This document shows positions 52,136-60,743 of a stretch of 64,000 bases of DNA, piece after piece. Positions within the stretch are counted from its first letter, which is position 1; the number at the start of each line of letters is the position of its first letter. Where the stretch lies: the NCBI RefSeq assembly GCF_003863965.1, contig NZ_RRCN01000001.1, forward strand, positions 1,041,042 to 1,105,041. The letters run 5' to 3'. The DNA is from Paenibacillus oralis. Lineage in GTDB: Bacteria; Bacillota; Bacilli; Paenibacillales; Paenibacillaceae. Position numbers and translations under genes: made by a program. The notes below the pieces were generated by a model. That model was not told the origin of the DNA and ran no database searches. It saw only the letters and a program-made list of their open reading frames with translations.

Positions 52136-54804
52136 TTCTTCAACTCCCGTAACAGGATATGGTACACACCTTCGATAACCTCTATGTCAACGACTTCAAA
52201 AGGGAAATCTCGGCCATACAATACTTCCAATTCACTCTGGTTGTAGGCCCTAATATCGGCCCCTGCAGCCGCCCCCAGGATGTAGTAATGTACTTGCCCC
52301 TTGGGGTTGTACAAGGCACCTGCAGCAGACATGGACATGTATTGAGGATATTGTAACACAGCCCCAGGCTGGATGTCTTTCATTGCTTCGTCAGCGTCTA
52401 ATTGAGACGCAAAAAATAGCGATCTGGTCAAATCACCAGTAAAGCGCGGTAGTTTGAGCAGCGCGTTGTCGAGTTGTTCAACCCACTTCATTTCGTCACT
52501 GTTGAGTGGCTTCCCTTCTCGCAACTTTTCGTTCAATACATACGATTCTCCTCCGACATAACGCGAAACTGCTGCCTCTTCAGATTTTGTGAGTTTTGGC
52601 GGCACTGGAACACCTGGCTTGGCGCTTCCTGTGGCGTCAATTTCCTCAAAATCCGGTTCAGGCGTTTCCGGTACAGTCTTAACAGCGGGCGGCGTCACTG
52701 GTGCCGGTTCTGAAACCTCTGGCGGCTTATCAGCATTCTTGGGCGCGTGTTTGGCTTCCCACTCCCGATAGGTCATATCTGCCGGTACACTGTAAGTTTT
52801 GCCATCTTTGCCCCGCGCGGCTCGCTCACTAGGTTTTGGAACCTCGTTATCACCCGTATCGTTAAACTCTGGAATCGTTGTTGAACGACAGTTTCCACTC
52901 CACGCGATCTTACCATTTCTCCTGACTAACAAAGTGTGATGCTTAGCCAGTTCCACGCAATAAACCATCCCGTCATATGGTGCGTCTTCCACATCCATAT
53001 TGTTTGTCCAAGAATGGATTTGTTTGTTCCAAGATACAATCCATAAATTATGGTTTATGGTATAGACGCCATTTCGAAATTCAATTTCTCTGCCAGCCAT
53101 GTTTTCCAGACGAAAGCTTGGTCTTCCTCCGGCTTTCATGATGAGTTCGCCGAGATCATCCGCCATTCGCTTGGAAGTAGAGAAGAATGTTATAGAGTCT
53201 TCGAACTGATGCCCTTTCCACAACTTTCCCTTTCTCGTAGTTCCATCGGTTTTTGAGTATGCAATCAAAAAAGCCCTGATCATCTCAGGACTCATTTGTT
53301 TTATAATGTCAGGAACGTATTTTTCGTGGCATAGACCAAACCGAGCCAATTCTTCGCCAAGCTGCTTGTCTCTGATACTTAGGCTTTCTTTTCCTTTATA
53401 GATTTTAAACGGAAAATCTTTTAATTCATCAAACATCCAGTCGTTGTTTTGTTGAGCAATCTTAATGTTGTAACTCGACCGATCCGGGGTCGAACTTCCG
53501 TCTGCAAGCCAGTAAGCCATGAACTTGCAGTATGTTTTAGTAGGAACCAACTTGCCCCCAAGCAAGACACCATCCACGTCTGCCCCATTCCAGTTCATGC
53601 CACACAGAAAGCGATTCTTGCCCTGTCCAGACAAAGCGCGGGCTTCTCGAAGCTTCCATTTGCGGGCCTTGTTTTTGCTATCCATGTTCTGGACCAGCAT
53701 CTTATGGTTCGGCGTTACGAGCAAATCAAATCGCGCATTCCTGAAACTCCTCATCTGACCGTTGTAACGATATGCGATATAATTTATCGCTGGTTGCCAC
53801 TCGGGTAACAGGCTTGCGGGGTCGATGCTGTAAAAATTCTCGTCTCCCTGTAAATGAGAGAACAGCACCCAGCCACGAGAAGTATAGACCTCTGTAAGAT
53901 CATCGTAGCAATAAGCATGTAGCGGGGGATAATTCACTCCCGCTTTAGCCTCGCTAACCGGTATCACTTCAGAATCCATGTGTCGGCATTCTTCTGATGT
54001 TCGACTATCCAATGTCGCCACAAATTTGTATTTTTTAATGCCCTGCGACTTGTATCCATCCAGTCGGGATTGCCCAGCAAAATAGGCTGATTCGGTCAGA
54101 ATGAGGCGTTCGGCTGCGCTCTTACTTACGCCCATGCGCTTGGCAAAGTCTGTAATCACTTTGTCGGCAGCCTCGCCCCGGATTAAGTCTTGTGTCAATA
54201 CCGTTTGTAATTCAGACAGTAGTTTGTCCCTATCTGCCCAAATGCGAGCCGAGAAATTCCGACCATCCGGCGTCCAGGGCTTAGACAGCACCTTGTCAAT
54301 CTGCTTGCCGTCCAACCTTGCAAACGGGATTCCTTCACCTGCGCCGCGCTGAACCTCATAGATACCCTTGTAATATCCGCTCTTATAGACATCTCCCAGC
54401 ACCTCGGTTGTGCCCTTTACCCTCCGCGCTGTGAGTAGTTCAACTTCCTGGCGGATTTTCACTTGAAGTTCTTCCAGTCTGGTGATGTGCGCCTTAGCGC
54501 TGGCGTTTTCAAGTTCCTTCATCCAACGCTGGTCGATGGCATTCTCGCGGCCTGCCTTGATGTAGTCGTCAACGCTCCAGCGAAACTCCTTTAGCTCGTT
54601 TGCCGTGAGCAGTTTGCGGGCTTCGGCCATAGAGATGTCATTGTTTTTAGCCAAGCGAGCGTACCATGATTCTGTTTCCCGCTTGATCCGGGCCATGGCT
54701 TTGTCGTACTCTGCGTTCTGAACCTTAATATAATCTTCACCTTTTTTTAGCTCGGCCTCGTTGAGCGTTTCCATCCGCTTTGCCCAGTATTCCTCCGACC
54801 TCAT
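52132..54804 (-). CDS. MuF minor head protein with internal intein and C-terminal ADP-ribosyltransferase-like domain
   Basis: This is an 890-residue precursor. Residues 1-298 plus 639-645 form the MuF/SPP1-gp7 minor head domain (FVATLDSRTSEECRHMDSE, then PPLHAY joined to CRSTTIP), which enters the virion. Residues 299-638 are an intein, listed separately. Residues 650-735 are a Pro-rich linker. Residues 738-890 resemble an ADP-ribosyltransferase: Arg794 in DLTRSLFF, a YMSMS strand near 822-826, and an ExE motif (Glu858, Glu860) before VLYGRDFPFEVVDIE. Splicing would yield a 550-residue protein. MuF-linked toxin domains are a known class in temperate phages. Confidence 0.88.
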   Translation of the reverse strand: MRSEEYWAKRMETLNEAELKKGEDYIKVQNAEYDKAMARIKRETESWYARLAKNNDISMAEARKLLTANELKEFRWSVDDYIKAGRENAIDQRWMKELENASAKAHITRLEELQVKIRQEVELLTARRVKGTTEVLGDVYKSGYYKGIYEVQRGAGEGIPFARLDGKQIDKVLSKPWTPDGRNFSARIWADRDKLLSELQTVLTQDLIRGEAADKVITDFAKRMGVSKSAAERLILTESAYFAGQSRLDGYKSQGIKKYKFVATLDSRTSEECRHMDSEVIPVSEAKAGVNYPPLHAYCYDDLTEVYTSRGWVLFSHLQGDENFYSIDPASLLPEWQPAINYIAYRYNGQMRSFRNARFDLLVTPNHKMLVQNMDSKNKARKWKLREARALSGQGKNRFLCGMNWNGADVDGVLLGGKLVPTKTYCKFMAYWLADGSSTPDRSSYNIKIAQQNNDWMFDELKDFPFKIYKGKESLSIRDKQLGEELARFGLCHEKYVPDIIKQMSPEMIRAFLIAYSKTDGTTRKGKLWKGHQFEDSITFFSTSKRMADDLGELIMKAGGRPSFRLENMAGREIEFRNGVYTINHNLWIVSWNKQIHSWTNNMDVEDAPYDGMVYCVELAKHHTLLVRRNGKIAWSGNCRSTTIPEFNDTGDNEVPKPSERAARGKDGKTYSVPADMTYREWEAKHAPKNADKPPEVSEPAPVTPPAVKTVPETPEPDFEEIDATGSAKPGVPVPPKLTKSEEAAVSRYVGGESYVLNEKLREGKPLNSDEMKWVEQLDNALLKLPRFTGDLTRSLFFASQLDADEAMKDIQPGAVLQYPQYMSMSAAGALYNPKGQVHYYILGAAAGADIRAYNQSELEVLYGRDFPFEVVDIEVIEGVYHILLRELKK
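52891..53910 (-). other. Intein with LAGLIDADG homing endonuclease
   Basis: The 340 in-frame residues run from Cys299 (CYDDLTEVYTSRGW, block A) to Asn638 (WSGN, block G), followed by Cys639. Block B is LLVTPNHKML with the TxxH pattern. Two LAGLIDADG helices are visible, FMAYWLADGSS (about 428-438) and FLIAYSKTDGTT (about 512-523), both with their acidic residue. Block F is VYCVELAKHHTLLV. The usual penultimate His is Gly637. The exteins read PPLHAY and CRSTT, so precise removal restores the MuF motif. Confidence 0.93.
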
Positions 54805-55022
54805 TCGTCGTCACCATCACCAACAGGAGCAACGAACCCAATGACTGGAACTGGATCACCTGAAGGTTGTTCAGGCGGCACATTTACAGCCGAGACAAGC
54901 TCCGCCAGTGCCTTTAAATCCTCTGATGCGATTGGCTGATTGGACTTGTATGTCTCGATACAAAACCGCGTCATGCCCTGGATCAACTCATTCAACAACC
55001 TTGTTGTCTTCGCCTCCAGCAT
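54801..55022 (-). CDS. Small protein between portal and MuF genes
   Basis: This 73-residue protein starts MLEAKTTRLLNELIQGMTRF, followed by a short helix and a Pro/Gly/Asp-rich tail. ATG 55022 has GGAGGGGG upstream and lies inside the end of the portal gene. It ends in ATGA overlap with MuF. The family is unknown. Confidence 0.65.
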   Translation of the reverse strand: MLEAKTTRLLNELIQGMTRFCIETYKSNQPIASEDLKALAELVSAVNVPPEQPSGDPVPVIGFVAPVGDGDDE

Positions 55023-56493
55023 CCAGTTCACCCCCTCCCAGGCCTCCATAACCCATTGACTCTCGTCGTTTCAGCGCAGCCTTTTCCTCTTCCTCGATCC
55101 ATTCTTCTTCTTGTTGCGGATCGGTCACCCACGGATGGTTAGCCCGTATCGTTCGGTCGGAAATAACGCCCATGCTATCCTTTGCGTTTTTGACTGCTTC
55201 AGTTTCGTTGATGATAATGTCCCGGTTAAAAATAAAAGTGACCTCCTCATTAAAGAAGTCACCTTCGCCGCGATTTTTAAGATCGGTATTTATAAACCAG
55301 AGCAATTGTTCCAACGCCGCTTGGAATTCTGTTTCAATGATGTTGCAGTCCATGTCCAAGTCAGCATAAAGGAATTTCAATGCCACGCCAGAAGCATTCC
55401 CGAAATTGTCGGCTTGGGTATCAACACCTCGACCGAATTCGTATATGTCCTTCCGGTTCTGTTCTTGGTGAGTCTTATAGGCCTCTGTGTTGATTTCGAT
55501 GTTTACGGTATCAACATCACCATCTTTGTCGTAGAACACAACACGATAAAGCGCGATGTTCTTTCGGAAATCTGCACCGTTGACGTCACCATAGTTTTTA
55601 ACTTTATAAATGCTGTTTGGTAGGTCCTCCAGGTTGTTGGAATTGTCCGATTTATTACGGTCGTAATCATCCACCAGGGATTTGATTTGGGTAACAAGCG
55701 GCAATTCATCGTCATTGTATTTAAACGCTATAAAGGGGACTCTCTCCCAGTTGTAACCTTTCTGCACACCATCCTTGTTTGCTGCCACCACGTGCGGCCT
55801 ATACTCCCCACTCTCAACATCAGGAACAATACCATTACCGGCATCTACAAACATCCTGACGCCGTTTTCGTCCCACCACTCATATTTGGTGTACTCCGTT
55901 TGTTTCGTCCCTTCGTACACTTCGACTTCATAAAACCGGATCATTGCAGCCAATTCGGTGTGTGCTATGTCTTTCCAAAACGGTACGCATTGCAGCGTGG
56001 GAATAACCATAAATGCCAGATTCCCGGTTTCATCATAATAAGGATGCAGCCATCCTAATCCGCCATTGATTGCATTTTTACCGAGCGTTTGCAATTGGCG
56101 CATGAATTTTTTATCAAACTTCTTGGTTAGGATTTCCTGGTACTCTTTGCTCTCCGTCTGCGCTGTTATTGGTTTAGAAAGCAAATATCCTACTTTCTGA
56201 TCGACCAACTTTCTCGGGAACCCATTGACAAGCTTGTTATTAGCAAGGTTTTGCACCGGCTCCAGCGCCCCGGATTCGCCGACCGCTTTACGCTCACGGT
56301 TTAGAATATCATGCTTATTTTTATAGTAGTTTTCTCCGTCTATAATCGCCTTGTAATCTTTGGATGCTCGCCACTCAGAAACCCGCGAATAAACGATTTG
56401 CTTTAGGTCCATAACCGACATAGCGCCGGTACGTAATATCGTCTCGATCTCGTCTTGTTGATCGTTCATAAGATTCAAGTCAATCCACGTCAT
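54988..56493 (-). CDS. Phage portal protein (SPP1 gp6 type)
   Basis: This 501-residue portal forms the dodecameric DNA gate. Family parts include NKLVNGFPRKLVDQKVGYLL near residue 86, the stem region, and a crown with SNNLEDLPNSIYKVKNYG. The acidic C-terminus ends EDNKVVE. It lies four bases after terminase large subunit. Confidence 0.92.
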   Translation of the reverse strand: MTWIDLNLMNDQQDEIETILRTGAMSVMDLKQIVYSRVSEWRASKDYKAIIDGENYYKNKHDILNRERKAVGESGALEPVQNLANNKLVNGFPRKLVDQKVGYLLSKPITAQTESKEYQEILTKKFDKKFMRQLQTLGKNAINGGLGWLHPYYDETGNLAFMVIPTLQCVPFWKDIAHTELAAMIRFYEVEVYEGTKQTEYTKYEWWDENGVRMFVDAGNGIVPDVESGEYRPHVVAANKDGVQKGYNWERVPFIAFKYNDDELPLVTQIKSLVDDYDRNKSDNSNNLEDLPNSIYKVKNYGDVNGADFRKNIALYRVVFYDKDGDVDTVNIEINTEAYKTHQEQNRKDIYEFGRGVDTQADNFGNASGVALKFLYADLDMDCNIIETEFQAALEQLLWFINTDLKNRGEGDFFNEEVTFIFNRDIIINETEAVKNAKDSMGVISDRTIRANHPWVTDPQQEEEWIEEEEKAALKRRESMGYGGLGGGELDAGGEDNKVVE

Positions 56494-56497
56494 TTAA

Positions 56498-57790
56498 TCA
56501 CCGTCCTTTTGCCGCAGGAAACCATACGCTAGGCTTGCGTTTTACGATCGTATTCACAAAATAACGATCACCGTCCATTTGGTGATCGTTTTCCTTAACT
56601 GGTTTATCTTCACCTCTTTGGGATGCCTTTTCATCCCATATATAAGAGTTGAATTCTCGAAATGTTTCTTTGCAGCAATCGTTATATTTTATAATCCCTT
56701 CTACAAGGGCTGACGCCACGTTCCTGATGCCGTCAATTACATCGTTGTTCGCTTTTATCACTCGGAATAAACGGCGTTTTTCAATAGCGGCAATAAAAGA
56801 AGCTGCCGAAGGGTCGATAATTACACCTTTAATCGACAACTTATCTACAAAAGCTATGAGATCATCGCAATATTCCTCGTCCGTTTTTTGTCGGCTACTC
56901 GCGCGTCCGTCGTAGTGGTATTCTTTTACCTTGTACCAAACACCATCACATTGGCCCCACAAACCGAATGTAGTCGGGTTTTGCGTCCCGTAGTCGCAAC
57001 TCACATAATACTGTGTGTATGGCCGATCAATCGTTTTTACAACATGCTTGTCTTTGTTAAACATGTCGTATATAACGCCTTCCGCCATCACCCACAATCC
57101 CAGGATGTAGCGTTTAAAGAAAACCCCGCTGAACATGCGGCGGAATCTTTCTTTAACCTTTTCGGACAACGACAAATTATCCTCCATTGTAAAATGCAGG
57201 ACTAATATCTTTTTCTCTTTTGCTTTGTCGATATATTCGACTTTGAACCAATGGTAAGGCCCTTCTGGGTTACAGTTAAAAAACAATTTAGCCCCATTGC
57301 CGTCAGTTTCAGCAGAGCAACGCCCTATTGCTTGCTCCACAAACGATTTAGGAAATAGTGCCACTTCATCGAGATAAGCCCCCGCTGCCGTTAACCCCTG
57401 TAATGTATCCTGGCTCGCCTCGTTACTTGCTCCAAAAAGGTAATAAGTGTTCGTGCCAATTATGATGTGCGGGTTCTCTGATCGATGATAATGGTAATCA
57501 ATGCCCTTTGCGGTCAGTATTTGAAACATAGGTTCCAAAACGTTCCGCTTGAGCGCCCCCATCGATCTACCAGCAATGATAAAGTTTTGATTCCTGTGTT
57601 TGTCTAACGACCAAGTAACAAAAGAGTCGATGCAGGCTATTGTCTTTCCCGATCTAATAGCACCCTCGGCCACGACCATATCATAGTCTTTATAAGGGCT
57701 TTTATCGGTCCACCACATTAACAGCTTTTTTTGCTTGTTGCTAAAAGGATGAAATTTGAATGTTGTTGTCTTCTTACGTTTTCGCATCAT
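56498..57790 (-). CDS. xtmB: Terminase large subunit (XtmB, PBSX type)
   Basis: This 430-residue packaging motor has an ATPase domain with Walker A GAIRSGKT near residue 42 and Walker [10 protein letters not shown] near residue 137. It also has a nuclease domain with the acidic strand [19 protein letters not shown] near residue 242. PBSX-family large terminases have this length. Its start overlaps the small subunit by 17 bases. Confidence 0.94.
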   Translation of the reverse strand: MMRKRKKTTTFKFHPFSNKQKKLLMWWTDKSPYKDYDMVVAEGAIRSGKTIACIDSFVTWSLDKHRNQNFIIAGRSMGALKRNVLEPMFQILTAKGIDYHYHRSENPHIIIGTNTYYLFGASNEASQDTLQGLTAAGAYLDEVALFPKSFVEQAIGRCSAETDGNGAKLFFNCNPEGPYHWFKVEYIDKAKEKKILVLHFTMEDNLSLSEKVKERFRRMFSGVFFKRYILGLWVMAEGVIYDMFNKDKHVVKTIDRPYTQYYVSCDYGTQNPTTFGLWGQCDGVWYKVKEYHYDGRASSRQKTDEEYCDDLIAFVDKLSIKGVIIDPSAASFIAAIEKRRLFRVIKANNDVIDGIRNVASALVEGIIKYNDCCKETFREFNSYIWDEKASQRGEDKPVKENDHQMDGDRYFVNTIVKRKPSVWFPAAKGR

Positions 57791-58559
57791 CTATTACCTC
57801 GTCTGCAAAAACTTGTTCTGTCTGTGCATTCAACGCTTCGGCATAACTAGAACCTAATGTGTGAGGATCGTTGTCATTCTCGCCGCGCATATCCTTAAGC
57901 TCCAGCCGCGTTTTTTCAATGTCCAATTTCGTCTTGTCAACTTGCAGCCTCATTAGTTCTAGTTTTTCGCGCCGTTCATCCTCTTCGGGAGCAGCACTCA
58001 CGAATTGCTTGATCGCGGCCCTAAGTTCCGACATAGCCCTTGATTGTGCCGAAAGAAATGTCGCCTGTTTATCCCATGCCTGCTGTACTTCCCAACGCTC
58101 GCCAGTAACGTTTCCGTCTTTCTCCTCGATCTTTTCAATGGTCTTATCATCACGATCACGAACATACATGATTTGCTGCGCCCGAATAATAGCCGTGTAT
58201 TGAATGACGATGTTATTCCAAAGCATATCAAGCGGCGATTGCTCGGCTATATGCTCCATGATTTCTAATGCTTCATCAGGAAAGTATTTGCGGTAAAAAC
58301 CATGAGTAACCGCCTTATTGTTGCCTTTTGGACCACCCGGGCCACCCTTATTGCCCTTAGCGTTTTGATTTCCGGGAGGTGCGCCACCTTTGTTTGTGTG
58401 CATACTTTTCGGTTTGTGTGCACCCTTTTTGCGACTCCAACCGTAACGTTGCTTCCAACTCTTAACAGTATTTATTGAAACCTCATATTTATCTGCTATC
58501 TCTTGATATTTCATGCCTGACAAGTAATCCCGCTCGGCCAAAACGTAATTTTCTGTCAT
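57774..58559 (-). CDS. xtmA: Terminase small subunit (XtmA type)
   Basis: This 261-residue DNA-recognition subunit has an N-terminal helix-turn-helix ([20 protein letters not shown]), then a basic Gly/Asn/Lys-rich linker ([19 protein letters not shown]), an oligomerisation region, and a coiled coil ending. ATG 58559 is chosen; the upstream reading to 58643 runs through the small membrane gene. Confidence 0.9.
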   Translation of the reverse strand: MTENYVLAERDYLSGMKYQEIADKYEVSINTVKSWKQRYGWSRKKGAHKPKSMHTNKGGAPPGNQNAKGNKGGPGGPKGNNKAVTHGFYRKYFPDEALEIMEHIAEQSPLDMLWNNIVIQYTAIIRAQQIMYVRDRDDKTIEKIEEKDGNVTGERWEVQQAWDKQATFLSAQSRAMSELRAAIKQFVSAAPEEDERREKLELMRLQVDKTKLDIEKTRLELKDMRGENDNDPHTLGSSYAEALNAQTEQVFADEVIDDAKT

Positions 58560-58599
58560 TACATTATCACCACCACCATTGTTGAGTTGGTTTTGTAAA

Positions 58600-58761
58600 T
58601 CACTTAATGCAAAGCACAATAAAGATAACAAGCAGCACGCCATAGATGGCTTGTTGATATTGACCGCGCTGGTAATATCTATTGGCTATAAAACCAATCA
58701 AAGCCCCACAAACAACCAATAACAATCTGATAATCATAACAGTCCATTCTATCCAATTCAC
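58600..58761 (-). CDS. Small two-helix membrane protein
   Basis: This protein of about 53 residues starts with GTG 58761, with GAGGTGA upstream; ATG 58737 is an alternative. It has two hydrophobic helices ([20 protein letters not shown] and [17 protein letters not shown]). It overlaps nothing essential and sits between the phosphoesterase and terminase genes. No family is recognised; holin-like or exclusion roles are possible. Confidence 0.5.
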   Translation of the reverse strand: MNWIEWTVMIIRLLLVVCGALIGFIANRYYQRGQYQQAIYGVLLVIFIVLCIK

Positions 58762-58772
58762 GTCCTGTCACC

Positions 58773-59957
58773 TCACACATAGTGAATTCTCAATACCTTA
58801 TCTTCCGTATACTCAAATACTTCAAATCGCTTATGTGCTGTTGTATATCCATAATCATCGTGCCATGTATCGATTTCATTTCCTGTCGGCATTCTACGGA
58901 TCACTACGCCGCCTTTATCGATTACTTTTTCATGGTGTTCATGACCGGTGAATAACTCTCTCGTTTTGGCCCGCGACCATTCCAACGGGAACTCTGTCGA
59001 AAAGTTTTCTGGTAATTTTTCAATCTTCTTTTTGTCTCCGTGGTTAATGCCTATGAAGTTATGTCCCAGCATGTGGGCCTTACGCTCTTTAAACCTTGTA
59101 TCAAAGCCCACTTGCGGATATCTGGCCTCTAGGCATTTTACAAAGGCCCAGCCCATTGATTCGTCGTGATTGCCTTTCGAATAGACAACCTTCACCTTTT
59201 GGCATTTGTCCAAAGCAAGTTCAATTAGCGGAATATAAAAAAGCGTGGCATCTTCCCACGCTCTCTCCATGTTCACTTTTTCAATTTCCCGACCGCTTGA
59301 TGTTCGTCCGCGCATATCATCATTGTGTAAAAGGTCTTGACCTATGATGAATAACACTTCTTTATATCCTTGTTCAAGCAATAGCGCTATGTCTCGCTGC
59401 GTCTCTTTGTATGTTTCGTAGTTGCTTATTCCAAAGTGCATATCGAATAAAGGGACATTGAGGTATTTGGCTGATTCCTTCGGCCTTCTCTCAATGTATA
59501 CCGGCTTTATTGTTTCAATCTTCTTGATGATGTCGTCCCAATTAACTGCACTTACTTTCGGTTTGACAGTGATCTTGCTACTATAAAGCGTTTGTACGCC
59601 GTCCTGCTTACTGTAAACATTCCAAATGTTGTTCCTCGCACTCACAAGCTCCCAAACATCTAAGTCATAGCCATGCGCCTTGAGCAAAAAGTTAACGTCT
59701 TTACTCTGCTCTGCCGACATTCTTAGCAGCTTATCCGACCTATGTGATCCATCCGCTAATATCTCGACAGTTTCTTTATATCCGGCAGGTGCTTGCTCCG
59801 CTATCCTTCCTCGTTTTATCCTCTTCCGGACGGCTTCCGATGTGATCACAACGCTAAATTCGTTTGTTAGCTTCGCGGCGATCTCGGCGTATGTACCTGT
59901 ACCCTTTAGTTCGTCTAGGCGTTTATCTTCTTCCGGTGTCCATATGTGTTTTGGCAT
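58773..59957 (-). CDS. Metallophosphoesterase with N-terminal helix-turn-helix
   Basis: This 394-residue protein has an N-terminal Myb/SANT-like helix-turn-helix (WTPEEDKRLDELKGTGTYAE, residues 5-24) linked to a calcineurin-like domain. The metal-ligand motifs are in order: DMHFG, GQDLLHNDD, SKGNHDE, and GHEHHEK. DNA-binding plus phosphoesterase domains suggest a DNA end-processing or packaging nuclease. ATG 59957 has AAGGGGGTG upstream. It heads the terminase operon. Confidence 0.85.
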   Translation of the reverse strand: MPKHIWTPEEDKRLDELKGTGTYAEIAAKLTNEFSVVITSEAVRKRIKRGRIAEQAPAGYKETVEILADGSHRSDKLLRMSAEQSKDVNFLLKAHGYDLDVWELVSARNNIWNVYSKQDGVQTLYSSKITVKPKVSAVNWDDIIKKIETIKPVYIERRPKESAKYLNVPLFDMHFGISNYETYKETQRDIALLLEQGYKEVLFIIGQDLLHNDDMRGRTSSGREIEKVNMERAWEDATLFYIPLIELALDKCQKVKVVYSKGNHDESMGWAFVKCLEARYPQVGFDTRFKERKAHMLGHNFIGINHGDKKKIEKLPENFSTEFPLEWSRAKTRELFTGHEHHEKVIDKGGVVIRRMPTGNEIDTWHDDYGYTTAHKRFEVFEYTEDKVLRIHYV

Positions 59958-60004
59958 CTTTGCACCCCCTTTGTTGCAAATAAAAAAGCCGCTCATTTGA
60001 GCGA

Positions 60005-60274
60005 CTAAACAGGTTCGTATGTCATTTCGAATATATCAGGTTTGCAAGGGTATAATTCACCTTTAACTCCCTTGATGATGTAATCTCCAGGTTCTGCCGT
60101 CATGATTCCTTCCAACGTTTCTATAAGCACTACACTTTCACCGAATTTGTTTTGTACAAAGGGACTACATCGCTTTCCGGTATATTCAGCAAACCATTCT
60201 GGCACCTCAATTTCACCTGATTCCCCGGTCCATTGAAATGCTTCAATCTCAACTGGTTTTTTTCGGTATTTCAT
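60005..60274 (-). CDS. Conserved small phage protein
   Basis: This 89-residue protein starts MKYRKKPVEIEAFQWTGESG and has EGIMTAEPGDYIIKGVKGEL and a YPCKPDIFEMTYEPV ending. This is a very common Firmicute phage protein of unknown role, known to me by this sequence pattern. ATG 60274 has GGGAGA upstream. It is related to 51646-51918. Confidence 0.85.
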   Translation of the reverse strand: MKYRKKPVEIEAFQWTGESGEIEVPEWFAEYTGKRCSPFVQNKFGESVVLIETLEGIMTAEPGDYIIKGVKGELYPCKPDIFEMTYEPV

Positions 60275-60320
60275 TTCGATATGTCTCCCTTCGTTTTTTA
60301 TGTACACCGACACTTATTAA

Positions 60321-60656
60321 CGCGGTCGGCAAGCGCTCGCGATCCGAACCTTAACCGCTGCGATCACGGCTGAAAGGAGGCGCACAGGTTGTTAGCCTGT
60401 ACCTTTAGCAGGAACGGAGTAACAAAAATGAGGTAAAAGCAATATAAAAGCGCTCATTTAACCGTGAGCGCATCGGTATATAAGCACGGCAGCTTACCGC
60501 CCTAAGGCGCGCCGTCATGCACTTTTGTATGAAGCAGCCCGGGATCGCCCAGTCCGCCCCACATAGGGGAAATCGCTCGGGAACTTTTCACCACAAATAA
60601 AAAGAGGCCAGCTAATTCGCCAGCCATATCACCAAGGTATTCATACCTCTATGGTG
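60321..60656. other. Structure-rich non-coding tract upstream of the late operon
   Basis: The 470-base gap 60275-60743 has no gene but many stems: ACAGG/CCTGT near 60383-60400, GCGCTCA/TGAGCGC (60450-60471), ACGGC/GCCGT enclosing CGCC/GGCG (60486-60515), CCCC/GGGG inside a CCCGGGATCG/CGCTCGGG frame (about 60538-60581), and CACCAAGGTAT/ATACCTCTATGGTG (60630-60656). It is GC-richer than its surroundings. It may be a structured RNA, a packaging site or a late-leader. Confidence 0.5.
60598..60625 (-). terminator. Terminator after the ArpU-type gene
   Basis: GGCCAGC (60606-60612) pairs with GCCAGCC (60619-60625) with two wobbles, and the leftward transcript continues UCUUUUUAUUU. Confidence 0.65.
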
Positions 60657-60743
60657 TCCCTTATTCAATTTCCCACAATACAATCATAACAGGTATTTTG
60701 TCTAATATCCTGCCAAATGTCTGCCAAAATCCTGCCACTTTTT

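Noticed and set aside
60275..60743. tRNA gene(s) in the structured prophage gap
   Set aside because: Stems do not form a cloverleaf; no T-loop or anticodon arm pattern could be found.
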